A DNA stretch of 64,000 bases from Clusia tigrina. Its lineage: Eukaryota; Arthropoda; Insecta; Diptera; Clusiidae. Location of the stretch: positions 238,359,889-238,423,888 of the forward strand of contig OV050030.1 of the NCBI GenBank assembly GCA_920105625.2, written 5' to 3'. Shown one piece after another: positions 25,211-37,922 of the stretch; the first letter of the stretch is position 1, and every line of letters begins with the position of its first letter. The notes beneath the pieces were generated by a model, which worked only from the letters and a program-made list of their open reading frames with translations, was not told the DNA's origin and did no database searches. The position numbers were made by a program, and so were the translations under genes.

Positions 25211-26385
25211 CAGTGTTTGATTTGGGACTCAAGGGTAGCATAGCTTTGAGCGAAAGCTTAAATTGACAAGAGGCTCGAGTACTTTATTGTTAAAAAATTT
25301 CAAGTTTTTATGACTCTCCAGTAAAAAGTTACAAGCATTTGTATGTTGCAAACTTTGATAGGTGTAGGACGTACCGTATAGAAGTTAGGGCCATTTGAAG
25401 TTTTATCAGTGTCTGATTTGGGACTCAAGGGTAGCATAGCTTTGACCGATAGCTTAAATTGACAAGAGGCTCGGGTATTTTATTGTTACAAAATTTCAAG
25501 GTTTTATGACGCTCCAGTAAAAAGTTACAAGCATTTGTATGTTGCAACTTTGATAGGTGTAGGACCTGTCGCATAGAAGTTAGGGCCATTTGAAGTTTTA
25601 TCAGTGTTTGATTTGGGACTCAAGGGTAGCATAGCTTTGAGCGAAAGCTTAAATTGACAAGAGGCTCGAGTACTTTATTGTTAAAAAATTTCAAGTTTTT
25701 ATGACTCTCCAGTAAAAAGTTACAAGCATTTGTATGTTGCAAACTTTGATAGGTGTAGGACGTACCGTATAGAAGTTAGGGCCATTTGAAGTTTTATCAG
25801 TGTCTGATTTGGGACTCAAGGGTAGCATAGCTTTGACCGATAGCTTAAATTGACAAGAGGCTCGGGTATTTTATTGTTACAAAATTTCAAGGTTTTATGA
25901 CGCTCCAGTAAAAAGTTACAAGCATTTGTATGTTGCAAACTTTGATAGGTGTAGGACGTACCGTATAGAAGTTAGGGCTATTTGAAGATTTATCAGTGTT
26001 TGATTTGGGACTCAAGGGTAGCATAGCTTTGAGCGAAAGCTTAAATTGACAAGAGGCTCGAGTACTTTATTGTTAAAAAATTTCAAGTTTTTATGACTCT
26101 CCAGTAAAAAGTTACAAGCATTTGTATGTTGCAAACTTTGATAGGTGTAGGACGTACCGTATAGAAGTTAGGGCCATTTGAAGTTTTATCAGTGTCTGAT
26201 TTGGGACTCAAGGGTAGCATAGCTTTGACCGATAGCTTAAATTGACAAGAGGCTCGGGTATTTTATTGTTACAAAATTTCAAGGTTTTATGACGCTCCAG
26301 TAAAAAGTTACAAGCATTTGTATGTTGCAAACTTTGATAGGTGTAGGACGTACCGTATAGAAGTTAGGGCCATCTGAAGTTTTAT
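25211..26385 (+). repeat. Local dimer amplification, 3 copies
   Basis: Three dimers (25211-25601, 25602-25993, 25994-26385) each pair a GAGCGAAAGC / TTAAAAAATTTCAAG / GACTCTCC unit with a GTGTCTGATT / TTTGACCGATAG / CTCGGGTATTTT unit. The first is 391 bp because it ends in TTGCAACTTTG. A fourth dimer lies at 26572-26963 after one intervening 187-bp unit. TTTGACCGATAG occurs only in these four dimers. Confidence 0.88.
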
Positions 26386-26564
26386 CAGTGTTTGATTTGG
26401 GACTCATAGCTTTGAGCGATAGCTTAAATTGACAAGAGGCTCGAGTACTTTATTGCTACAAAATTTCAAGGTTTTATGACGCTCCAGTAAAAAGTTACAA
26501 GCATTTGAATGTTGCAACTTTGATAGGTGTAGGACCTGTCGCATAGAAGTTAGGGCCATTTGAA

Positions 26565-28101
26565 GTTTTATCAGTGTTTGATTTGGGACTCAAGGGTAGC
26601 ATAGCTTTGAGCGAAAGCTTAAATTGACAAGAGGCTCGAGTACTTTATTGTTAAAAAATTTCAAGTTTTTATGACTCTCCAGTAAAAAGTTACAAGCATT
26701 TGTATGTTGCAAACTTTGATAGGTGTAGGACGTACCGTATAGAAGTTAGGGCCATTTGAAGTTTTATCAGTGTCTGATTTGGGACTCAAGGGTAGCATAG
26801 CTTTGACCGATAGCTTAAATTGACAAGAGGCTCGGGTATTTTATTGTTACAAAATTTCAAGGTTTTATGACGCTCCAGTAAAAAGTTACAAGCATTTGTA
26901 TGTTGCAAACTTTGATAGGTGTAGGACGTACCGTATAGAAGTTAGGGCTATTTGAAGATTTATCAGTGTTTGATTTGGGACTAAAGGGTAGCATAGCTTT
27001 GAGCGATAGCTTAAATTGACAAGATGCTCGAGTACTTTATTGTTACAAAATTTCAAGGTTTTATGACGCTCCAGTAAAAAGTTACAAGCATTTGTATGTT
27101 GCAAACTTTGATTGGTGTAGGACGTACCGTATAGAAGTTAGGGCCATTTGAAGTTTTATCAGTGTTTGATTTGGGACTCAAGGGTAGCATAGATTGGAGC
27201 GATAGCTTAAATTGACAAGACGCTCGAGTACTTTATTGTAACAAAATTTCAAGGTTTTATGACGCTCCAGTAAAAAGTTACAAGCATTTGTATGTTGCAA
27301 ATTTTGATAGGTGTAGGACGTGCCGTATAGAAGTTAGGGCCATCTGAAGTTTTATCAGTGCTTGATTTGGGACTCATAGCTTTGAGCGATAGCTTAAATT
27401 GACAAGAGGCTCGAGTACTTTATTGCTACAGAATTTCAAGGTTTTATGACGCTCCAGTAAAAAGTTACAAGCATTTGTATGTTGCAAACTTTGATAGGTG
27501 TAGAACGTACCGTATAGAAGTTTGGGCCATTTGAAGTTTTATCAGTGTTTGATTTGGGACTCAAGGGTAGCATAGCTTTGAGCGAACGCTTAAATTGACA
27601 AGAGGCTCGAGTACTTTATTGTTACAAAATTTCAAGGCTTTATGACGATCCAGTAAAAAGTTACAAGCATTTGTATGTTGCAAACTTTGATAGGTGTAGG
27701 ACGTACCGTATAGAACTTAGGGCATTTGAAGTTTTATCAGTGTTTGATTTGGGACTCAAGGGTAGCATAGCTTTGAGCGATAGCTTAAATTGACAAGAGG
27801 ATCGAGTACTTTATTGTTACAAAATTTCAAAGTTTTATGACGCTCCAGTAGAAAGTTACAAGCATTTGTATGTTGCAAACTTTGATAGGTGTAGGACGTA
27901 CCGCAAGGGTAGCATAGCTTTGAGCGATAACTTAAATTGACAAGAGGCTCGCGTACTTTATTGTTAAAAAATTTCAAGGTTTTATGACGCTCCAGTAAAA
28001 AGTTACAAGCATTTGTATGTTGCAAACTTTGATAGGTGTACGACGTACCGTATAGAAGTTAGGGCTACTTGAAGTTTTATCAGTGTTTGATTTGGGACTC
28101 A
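26565..28101 (+). repeat. Higher-order block, right copy (offset 3252)
   Basis: Second copy of 23313-24849. Its GTGTCTGATT unit carries the private change TTTGACCGATAG found in the local dimer amplification just upstream, which shows mixing between neighbouring blocks after duplication. Confidence 0.85.
27738..28080 (+). repeat. 343-bp composite unit, third copy
   Basis: Carries the ACCG/CAAGGG join at 27901, 3252 bp after the second. It is followed by a GACAAAATGCTCGAG unit, as after the first copy at 21186. The second copy is followed instead by a 187-bp unit, so its right flank has been replaced. Confidence 0.88.
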
Positions 28102-28626
28102 AGGGTAGCATAGCTTTGAGCGATAGCTTAAATTGACAAAATGCTCGAGTACTTTATTGTTACAAAATTTCAAGGTTTTATGACGCTCCAGTAAAAAGTT
28201 ACAAGCATTTGTATGTTGCAAACTTTGATTGGTGTAGTACGTACCGTATAGAAGTTAGGGCCATTTGAAGTTTTATCAGTGTTTGATTTGGGACTCAAGG
28301 GTACCATATCTTGGAGCGATAGCTTAAATTGACAAGAGGCTCGAGTACTTTATTGTTACAAAATTTCAAGGTTTTATGACGCTCCAGTAAAAAGTTACAA
28401 GCATATGTATGTTGCAAACTTTGATAGGTGTAGGACGTACCGTATAGAAGTTAGGGCCATCAGAAGTTTTATCAGTGTTTGATTTGGGACTCATAGCTTT
28501 GAGCGATAGCTTAAATTGACAAGAGGCTCGAGTACTTTATTGCTACAAAATTTCAAGGTTTTATGACGCTCCAGTAAAAAGTTACAAGCATTTGTATGTT
28601 GCAAACTTTGATAGGTGCAGAGCGTA

Positions 28627-30014
28627 CCGTATAGAAGTTAGGGCCATTTGAAGTTTTATCAGTGTTTGATTTGGGACTCAAGGGTAGCATAGCTTTGAGC
28701 GATAGCTTAAATTGACAAGAGGCTCGAGTACTTTATTGTTACAAAATTTCAAGGTTTTATGACGCTCCAGTAAAAAGTTACAAGCATTTGTATGTTGCAA
28801 ACTTTGATAGCTGTAGGACGTACCGTATAGAAGTTAGGGCCATTTGATGTTTTTTCAGTGTTTGATTTGGGACTCACGGGTAGCATAGCTGTGAGCGATA
28901 GCTTAAATTGACAAGAGGCTCGAGTACTTTATTGTTACAAAATTTCAAGGTTTTATGACGCTCCAGTAAAAAGTTACAAGCATTTGTATGTTGCAAATTT
29001 TGATAGGTGTAGAACGTACCGTATAGAAGTTAGGGCCATTTGAAGTTGTATCAGTGTTTGATTTGGGACTCAAGGGTAGCATAGCTTTGAGCGAAAGCTT
29101 AAATTGACAAGAGGCTCGAGTACTTTATTGTTACAAAATTTCAAGGTTTTATGACGCTCCAGTAAAAAGTTACAAGCATTTGAATGTTGCAACTTTGATA
29201 GGTGTAGGACCTGTCGCATAGAAGTTAGGGCCATTTGAAGTTTTATCAGTGTTTGATTTGGGACTCAAGGGTAGCATAGCTTTGAGCGCTAGCTAAAATT
29301 GACAAGAGGCTCGAGTAGTTTATTGTTACAAAATTTCAAGGTTTTATGACGCTCTAGTAAAAAGTTACAAGCATTTGTATGTTGCAAACTTTGATAGGTG
29401 TAGGACGTACCGTATAAAAGTTAGGGCCATTTGTAGTTTTATCAGTGTTTGATTTGGGACTCAATGGTAGCATAGCTTTCAGCAATAACTTAAATTGACA
29501 AGAGGCTCGAGTACTTTATTGTTACAAATTTCAAGGTTATATGACGCTCCAGTAAAAAGTTACAACCATTTGCGTGTTGCAAACTTTGATAGGTGTAGGA
29601 CGTACCGTATATAAGTTAGGGCCATTTGACGTTTTATCAGTGTTTGATTTGGGACTCAAGGGTAGCATAGCTTTGAGCGAAAGCTTAAATTGACAAGAGG
29701 CTCGAGTACTTTATTGTTAAAAAATTTCAAGTTTTTATGACGCTCCAGTAAAAAGTTACAAGCATTTGTATGTTGCAAACTTTGATAGGTGTAGGACGTA
29801 CCGTATAGAAGTTAGGGCCATTTGAAGTTTTATCAGTGTCTGATTTGGGACTCAAGGGTAGCATAGCTTTGAGCGATAGCTTAAATTGACAAGAGGCTCG
29901 GGTATTTTATTGTTACAAAATTTCAAGGTTTTATGACGCTCCAGTAAAAAGTTACAAGCATTTGTATGTTGCAAATTTTGATAGGTGTAGGACGTACCGT
30001 ATAGAAGTTAGGGC
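28627..30014 (+). repeat. Higher-order block, left copy (offset 5066)
   Basis: About 1388 bp matching 33693-35080 with a handful of substitutions. It includes TTTGATGTTTTTTCAG, GCTGTGAGCG, GAAGTTGTATCAG, GGACCTGTCGCATAG, GAGCGCTAGCTAAAATTG, CAATGGTAGC and CCATTTGCGTGTTGC units in that order. Confidence 0.82.
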
Positions 30015-30613
30015 CATCTGAAGTTTTATCAGTGCTTGATTTGGGACTCATAGCTTTGAGCGATAGCTTAAATTGACAAGAGGCTCGAGTACTTTATTGC
30101 TACAGAATTTCAAGGTTTTATGACGCTCCAGTAAAAAGTTACAAGCATTTGTATGTTGCAAACTTTGATAGGTGTAGAACGTACCGTATAGAAGTTTGGG
30201 CCATTTGAAGTTTTATCAGTGTTTGATTTGGGACAAAAGGGTAGCATAGCTTTGAGCGAACGCTTAAATTGACAAGAGGCTCGAGTACTTTATTGTTACA
30301 AAATTTCAAGGTTTTTTGACGCTCCAGTAAAAATTTACAATCATTTGTATGTTGCAAACTTTGATAGCTGTAGGACGTACCGTATAGAAGTTAGGGCCAT
30401 TTGAAGTTTTTTCAGTGTTTGATTTGGGACTCACGGGTAGCATAGCTTGAGCGATAGCTTAAATTGACAAGAGGCTCGAGTACTTTATTGTTACAAAATT
30501 TCAAGGTTTTATGACGCTCCCGTAAAAATTTACAAGCATTTGTATGTTGCAAACTTTGATAGGTGTAGGACGTACCGTATAGAAGTTAGGGCCATTTGAA
30601 GTTTTATCAGTGA

Positions 30614-31640
30614 CTGATTTGGGACTCAAGGGTAGCATAGCTTTGAGCGATAGCTTAAATTGACAAGAGGCTCGGGTATTTTATTGTTACAAAATTTCAA
30701 GGTTTTATGACGCTCCAGTAAAAAGTTACAAGCATTTGTATGTTGCAAATTTTGATAGGTGTAGGACGTACCGTATAGAAGTTAGGGCTATTTGAAGTTT
30801 TATCAGTGTTTGATTTGGGACTAAAGGGTAGCATAGCTTTGAGCGATAGCTTAAATTGACAAGATGCTCGAGTACTTTATTGTTACAGAATTTCAAGGTT
30901 TTATGACGCTCCAGTAAAAAGTTACAAGCATTTGTATGTTGCAAACTTTGATTGGTGTAGGACGTACCGTATAGAAGTTAGGGCCATTTGAAGTTTTATC
31001 AGTGTTTGATTTGGGACTCAAGGGTAGCATAGCTTGGAGCGATAGCTTAAATTGACAAGACGCTCGAGTACTTTATTGTTACAAAATTTCCAGGTTTTAT
31101 GACGCTCCAGTAAAAAGTTACAAGCATTTGTATGTTGCAAATTTTGATAGGTGTAGGACGTACCGTATAGAAGTTAGGGCCATCTGAAGTTTTATCAGTG
31201 CTTGATTTGGGACTCATAGCTTTGAGCGATAGCTTAAATTGACAAGAGGCTCGAGTACTTTATTGCTACAGAATTTCAAGGTTTTATGACGCTCCAGTAA
31301 AAAGTTACAAGCATTTGTATGTTGCAAACTTTGATAGGTGTATAACGTACCGTATAGAAGTTTGGGCCATTTGAAGTTTTATCAGTGTTTGATTTGGGAC
31401 TCAAGGGTAGCATAGCTTTGAGCGAACGCTTAAATTGACAAGAGGCTCGAGTACTTTATTGTTACAAAATTTCAAGGTTTTATGACGCTCCAGTAAAAAT
31501 TTACAATCATTTGTATGTTGCAAACTTTGATAGCTGTAGGACGTACCGTATAGAAGTTAGGGCCATTTAAAGTTTTTTCAGTGTTTGATTTGGGACTCAC
31601 GGGTAGCATAGCTTTGAGCGATAGCTTAAATTGACAAGAG
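30614..31640 (+). repeat. Higher-order block, left copy (period 1363)
   Basis: Matches 31977-33003 over about 1027 bp, with few differences (GTATAACG/GTAGAACG, CATTTAAAG/CATTTGAAG). The period equals seven units minus one 9-bp deletion. Shared markers include TTTCCAGGTTTTATG and AAAAATTTACAATCATTTG. Confidence 0.85.
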
Positions 31641-31976
31641 GCTCGAGTACTTTATTGTTACAAAATTTCAAGGCTTTATGACGCTCCAGTAAAAAGTTAC
31701 AAGCATTTGTATGTTGCAAACTTTGATAGGTGTAGGACGTACTGTATAGAAGCTAGGGCCATTTGAAGTTTTATCAGTGTTTGATTTGGGACTCAAGGGT
31801 AGCATAGCTTTGAGCGATAGCTTAAATTGACAAGAGGCTCGAGTACTTTATTGCTACAAAATTTCAAGGTTTTATGACGCTCCAGTAAAAAGTTACAAGC
31901 ATTTGTATGTTGCAAACTTTGATAGGTGTAGAACATACCGTATAGAAATTAGGGCCATTTGAAGTTTTATCAGTGT

Positions 31977-33003
31977 CTGATTTGGGACTCAAGGGTAGCA
32001 TAGCTTTGAGCGATAGCTTAAATTGACAAGAGGCTCGGGTATTTTATTGTTACAAAATTTCAAGGTTTTATGACGCTCCAGTAAAAAGTTACAAGCATTT
32101 GTATGTTGCAAATTTTGATAGGTGTAGGACGTACCGTATAGAAGTTAGGGCTATTTGAAGTTTTATCAGTGTTTGATTTGGGACTAAAGGGTAGCATAGC
32201 TTTGAGCGATAGATTAAATTGACAAGATGCTCGAGTACTTTATTGTTACAGAATTTCAAGGTTTTATGACGCTCCAGTAAAAAGTTACAAGCATTTGTAT
32301 GTTGCAAACTTTGATTGGTGTAGGACGTACCGTATAGAAGTTAGGGCCATTTGAAGTTTTATCAGTGTTTGATTTGGGACTCAAGGGTAGCATAGCTTGG
32401 AGCGATAGCTTAAATTGACAAGACGCTCGAGTACTTTATTGTTACAAAATTTCCAGGTTTTATGACGCTCCAGTAAAAAGTTACAAGCATTTGTATGTTG
32501 CAAATTTTGATAGGTGTAGGACGTACCGTATAGAAGTTAGGGCCATCTGAAGTTTTATCAGTGCTTGATGTGGGACTCATAGCTTTGAGCGATAGCTTAA
32601 ATTGACAAGAGGCTCGAGTACTTTATTGCTACAGAATTTCAAGGTTTTATGACGCTCCAGTAAAAAGTTACAAGCATTTGTATGTTGCAAACTTTGATAG
32701 GTGTAGAACGTACCGTATAGAAGTTTGGGCCATTTGAAGTTTTATCAGTGTTTGATTTGGGACTCAAGGGTAGCATAGCTTTGAGCGAACGCTTAAATTG
32801 ACAAGAGGCTCGAGTACTTTATTGTTACAAAATTTCAAGGTTTTATGACGCTCCAGTAAAAATTTACAATCATTTGTATGTTGCAAACTTTGATAGCTGT
32901 AGGACGTACCGTATAGAAGTTAGGGCCATTTGAAGTTTTTTCAGTGTTTGATTTGGGACTCACGGGTAGCATAGCTTTGAGCGATAGCTTAAATTGACAA
33001 GAG
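31977..33003 (+). repeat. Higher-order block, right copy (period 1363)
   Basis: Second copy of 30614-31640, sharing TTTCCAGG and TTACAATCATTTG. Private changes include CTTGATGTGGG. A third, partial relative begins near 30115, where GGGACAAAAGGG and GGTTTTTTGACGC occur together with TTACAATC. Confidence 0.83.
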
Positions 33004-33026
33004 ACTCGAGTACTTTATTGTTACAA

Positions 33027-34046
33027 AATTTCAAGGTGCTATGACGCTCCAGTAAAAAGTTACAAGCATTTGTATGTTGCAAACTTTGATAGGTGTAGGA
33101 CGTACCATATAGAAGTTAGGGCCATTTGAAGTTTTATCAGTGTTTGATTTGGGACTCAAGGGTAGCATAGCTTTGAGCGATAGCTTAAATAGACACGAGG
33201 CTCGAATACTTTATTGTTACAAAATTTCAAGGTTTTATGACGCTCCAGTAAAAAGGTACAAGCATTTGTATGTTACAAACTTTGATAAGTGTGGGACGTA
33301 CCGTATAGAAGTTAGTGCCATTTGAAGTTTTATCAGTGTTTGATTTGGGACTCAAGGGTAGCATAGCTTTGAGCGATAGCTTAAATTGACAAGAGGCTCG
33401 AGTACTTTATTGTTACAAAATTTCAAGGCTTTATGACGCTCCAGTAAAAAGTTACAAGCATTTGTATGTTGCAAACTTTGATAGGTGTAGGGCGTACTGT
33501 ATAGAAGCTAGGGCCATTTGAAGTTTTATCAGTGTTTGATTTGGGACTCAAGGGTAGCATAGCTTTGAGCGATAGCTTAAATTGACAAGAGGCTCGAGTA
33601 CTTTATTGCTACAAAATTTCAAGGTTTTATGACGCTCCAGTAAAAAGTTACAAGCATTTGTATGTTGCAAACTTTGATAGGTGTAGAACGTACCGTATAG
33701 AAGTTAGGGCCATTTGAAGTTTTATCAGTGTTTGATTTGGGACTCAAGGGTAGCATAGCTTTGAGCGATAGCTTAAATTGACAAGAGGCTCGAGTACTTT
33801 ATTGTTACAAAATTTCAAGGTTTTATGACGCTCCAGTAAAAAGTTGCAAGCATTTGTATGTTGCAAACTTTGATAGCTGTAGGACGTACCGTATAGAAGT
33901 TAGGGCCATTTGATGTTTTTTCAGTGTTTGATTTGGGACTCACGGGTAGCATAGCTGTGAGCGATAGCTTAAATTGACAAGAGGCTCGAGTACTTTATTG
34001 TTACAAAATTTCAAGGTTTTATGACGCTCCAGTAAAAAGTTACAAG
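33027..34046 (+). repeat. Higher-order block, left copy (offset 2537)
   Basis: About 1020 bp matching 35564-36583 with roughly seven substitutions. It spans the GGTGCTATGACG unit, the AATAGACACGAGGCTCG unit, a GTACTGTATAGAAGC unit and a TTTGATGTTTTTTC unit. Confidence 0.82.
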
Positions 34047-35080
34047 TATTTGTATGTTGCAAACTTTGATAGGTGTAGAACGTACCGAATAGAAGTTAAG
34101 GCCATTTGAAGTTGTATCAGTGTTTGATTTGGGACTCAAGGGTAGCATAGCTTTGAGCGAAAGCTTGAATTGACAAGAGGCTCGAGTACTTTATTGTTAC
34201 AAAATTTCAAGGTTTTATGACGCTCCAGTAAAAAGTTACAAGCATTTGAATGTTGCAACTTTGATAGGTGTAGGACCTGTCGCATAGAAGTTAGGGCCAT
34301 TTGAAGTTTTATCAGTGTTTGATTTGGGACTCAAGGGTAGCATAGCTTTGAGCGCTAGCTAAAATTGACAAGAGGCTCGAGTAGTTTATTGTTACAAAAT
34401 TTCAAGGTTTTATGACGCTCTAGTAAAAAGTTACAAGCATTTGTATGTTGCAAACTTTGATAGGTGTAGGACGTACCGTATAAAAGTTAGGGCCATTTGT
34501 AGTTTTATCAGTGTTTGATTTGGGACTCAATGGTAGCATAGCTTTCAGCGATAACTTAAATTGACAAGAGGCTCGAGTACTTTATTGTTACAAATTTCAA
34601 GGTTATATGACGCTCCAGTAAAAAGTTACAACCATTTGTGTGTTGCAAACTTTGATATGTGTAGGACGTACCGTATATAAGTTAGGGCCATTTGACGTTT
34701 TATCAGTGTTTGATTTGGGACTCAAGGGTAGCATAGCTTTGAGCGAAAGCTTAAATTGACAAGAGGCTCGAGTACTTTATTGTTAAAAAATTTCAAGTTT
34801 TTATGACGCTCCAGTAAAAAGTTACAAGCATTTGTATGTTGCAAACTTTGATAGGTGTAGGACGTACCGTATAGAAGTTAGGGCCATTTGAAGTTTTATC
34901 AGTGTCTGATTTGGGACTCAAGGGTAGCATAGCTTTGAGCGATAGCTTAAATTGACAAGAGGCTCGGGTATTTTATTGTTACAAAATTTCAAGGTTTTAT
35001 GACGCTCCAGTAAAAAGTTACAAGCATTTGTATGTTGCAAATTTTGATAGGTGTAGGACGTACCGTATAGAAGTTAGGGC
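33693..35080 (+). repeat. Higher-order block, right copy (offset 5066)
   Basis: Second copy of 28627-30014, with private changes such as AAGTTGCAAGC, ACAAGTATTTG, GTACCGAATAG and GTTAAGGCC. The same series of unit types in this order becomes the core of the compact repeats in region E. Confidence 0.82.
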
Positions 35081-35563
35081 TATTTGAAGTTTTATCTGTG
35101 TTTGATTTGGGACTAAAGGGTAGCATAGCTTTGAGCGATAGCTTAAATTGACAAGATGCTCGAGTACTTTATTGTTACAGAATTTCAAGGTTTTATGACG
35201 CTCCAGTAAAAAGTTACAAGCATTTGTATGTTGCAAATTTTGATAGGTGTAGGACGTACCGTATAGAAGTTAGGGCCATCTGAAGTTTTATCAGTGCTTG
35301 ATTTGGGACTCATAGCTTTGAGCGATAGCTTAAATTGACAAGGGGCTCGAGTACTTTATTGCTACAGAATTTCAAGGTTTTATGACGCTCCAGTAAAAAG
35401 TTACAAGCATTTGTATGTTGCAAACTTTGATAGGTGTAGAACGTACCGTATAGAAGTTTGGGCCATTTGAAGTTTTATCAGTGTTTGATTTGGGACTCAA
35501 GGGTAGCATAGCTTTGAGCGATAGCTTAAATTGACAAGATGCTCGAGTACTTTATTGTTACAG

Positions 35564-36583
35564 AATTTCAAGGTGCTATGACGCTCCAGTAAAAAGTTAC
35601 AAGCATTTGTATGTTGCAAACTTTGATAGGTGTAGGACGTACCATATAGAAGTTAGGGCCATTTGAAGTTTTATCGGTGTTTGATTTGGGACTCAAGGGT
35701 AGCATAGCTTTGAGCGATAGCTTAAATAGACACGAGGCTCGAATACTTTATTGTTTCAAAATTTCAAGGTTTTATGACGCTCCAGTAAAAAGGTACAAGC
35801 ATTTGTATGTTACAAACTTTGATAGGTGTGGGACGTACCGTATAGAAGTTAGTGCCATTTGAAGTTTTATCAGTGTTTGATTTGGGACTCAAGGGTAGCA
35901 TAGCTTTGAGCGATAGCTTAAATTGACAAGAGGCTCGAGTACTTTATTGTTACAAAATTTCAAGGTTTTATGACGCTCCAGTAAAAAGTTACAAGCATTT
36001 GTATGTTGCAAACTTTGATAGGTGTAGGACGTACTGTATAGAAGCTAGGGCCATTTGAAGCTTTATCAGTGTTTGATTTGGGACTCAAGGGTAGCATAGC
36101 TTTGAGCGATAGCTTAAATTGACAAGAGGCTCGAGTACTTTATTGCTACAAAATTTCAAGGTTTTATGACGCTCCAGTAAAAAGTTACAAGCATTTGTAT
36201 GTTGCAAACTTTGATAGGTGTAGAACGTACCGTATAGAAGTTAGGGCCATTTGAAGTTTTATCAGTGTTTGATTTGGGACTCAAGGGTAGCATAGCTTTG
36301 AGCGATAGCTTAAATTGACAAGAGGCTCGAGTACTTTATTGTTACAAAATTTCAAGGTTTTATGACGCTCCAGTAAAAAGTTACAAGCATTTGTATGTTG
36401 CAAACTTTGATAGCTGTAGGACGTACCGTATAGAAGTTAGGGCCATTTGATGTTTTTTCAGTGTTTGATTTGGGACTCACGGGTAGCATAGCTGTGAGCG
36501 ATAGCTTAAATTGACAAGAGGCTCGAGTACTTTATTGTTACAAAATTTCAAGGTTTTATGACGCTCCAGTAAAAAGTTACAAG
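35564..36583 (+). repeat. Higher-order block, right copy (offset 2537)
   Basis: Second copy of 33027-34046, with private changes such as TTATCGGTG, TTGTTTCAAAA and GAAGCTTTATC. It ends where the sequence switches to an AATGTTGCAACTTTG unit. Confidence 0.82.
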
Positions 36584-36653
36584 CATTTGAATGTTGCAAC
36601 TTTGATAGGTGTAGGACCTGTCGCATAGAAGTTAGGGCCATTTGAAGTTTTAT

Positions 36654-36853
36654 CAGTGTCTGATTTGGGACTCAAGGGTAGCATAGCTTTGAGCGATAGC
36701 TTAAATTGACAAGAGGCTCGGGTATTTTATTGTTACAAAATTTCAAGGTTTTATGACGCTCCAGTAAAAAGTTACAAGCATTTGTATGTTGCAAATTTTG
36801 ATAGGTGTAGGACGTACCGTATAGAAAGAAGTTAGGGCTATTTGAAGTTTTAT
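36654..36853 (+). repeat. 200-bp unit with a 4-bp tandem duplication
   Basis: The unit reads TATAGAAAGAAGTT where others read TATAGAAGTT, a short direct duplication. I saw it only here. It is the only clear unit longer than 196 bp that I found. Confidence 0.85.
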
Positions 36854-37922
36854 CAGTGTTTGATTTGGGACTAAAGGGTAGCATAGCTTTGAGCGATAGC
36901 TTAAATTGACAAGATGCTCGAGTACTTTATTGTTACAGAATTTCAAGGTTTTATGACGCTCCAGTAAAAAGTTACAAGCATATGTATGTTGCAAACTTTG
37001 ATTGGTGTAGGACGTACCGTATAGAAGTTAGGGCCATTTGAAGTTTTATCAGTGTTTGATTTGAGACTCAAGGGTAGCATAGCTTGGAGCGATAGCTTAA
37101 ATTGACAAGACGCTCGAGTACTTTATTGTTACAAAATTTCCAGGTTTTATGACGCTCCAGTAAAAAGTTACAAGCTCTTGTATGTTGCAAATTTTGATAG
37201 ATGTAGGACGTACCGTATAGAAGTTAGGGCCATCTGAAGTTTTATCAGTGCTTGATTTGGGACTCATAGCTTTGAGCGATAGCTTAAATTGACAAGAGGC
37301 TCGAGTACTTTATTGCTACAGAATTTCAAGTTTTTATGACGCTCCAGTAAAAAGTTACAAGCATTTGTATATTGCAAACTTTGATAGGTGTAGAACGTAC
37401 CATATATAAGTTTGGGCCATTTGAAGTTTTATCAGTGTTTGATTTGGGACTCAAGGGTAGCATAGCTTTGAGCGAACGCTTAAATTGACAAGAGGCTCGA
37501 GTACTTTATTGTTACAAAATTTCAAGGTTTTATGACGCTCCAGTAAAAATTTACAAGCATTTGTATGTTGCAAACTTTGATAGCTGTAGGACGTACCGTA
37601 TAGAAGTTAGGGCCATTTGAAGTTTTTTCAGTGTTTGATTTGGGACTCACGGGTAGCATAGCTTTGAGCGATAGCTTAAATTGACAAGAGGCTCGAGTAC
37701 TTTATTGTTACAAAATTTCAATGTTTTATGACGCTCCCGTAAAAATTTACAAGCATTTGTATGTTGCAAACTTTGATAGGTGTAGGACGTACCGTATAGA
37801 AGTTAGGGCCATTTGAAGTTTTATCAGTGTTTGATTTGAGACTCAAGGGTAGTATAGGTTTGAGCGATAGCTTAAATTGATAAGAGACTCGAGTACTTTA
37901 TTGTTACAAATTTTCAAGGTGC

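Larger units (their letters stand above)
20994..37430 (+). repeat. Region C: mixed subfamily region
   Basis: Units here include 187-bp copies (GGACTCATAGC), 195-bp copies with TTGCAACTTTG and GGACCTGTCGCATAG, GAGCGCTAGCTAAAATTG copies, CTCGGGTATTTT copies, and TTAAAAAATTTCAAGTTTTT copies. Duplicated blocks at 3252, 3643, 1363, 5066 and 2537 bp overlap. No unique sequence is present. Confidence 0.75.

Noticed and set aside
26886..27104. Recurrent 72-codon minus-strand reading frame (many copies, for example 511, 1279, 23634, 30726, 53063, 63588)
   Set aside because: It spans parts of two units on the reverse strand and is repeated because the DNA is repeated. It has no recognisable domain, and its length is set by stops fixed in the monomer. 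Substitutions fall without respect to codon position as far as I can see.
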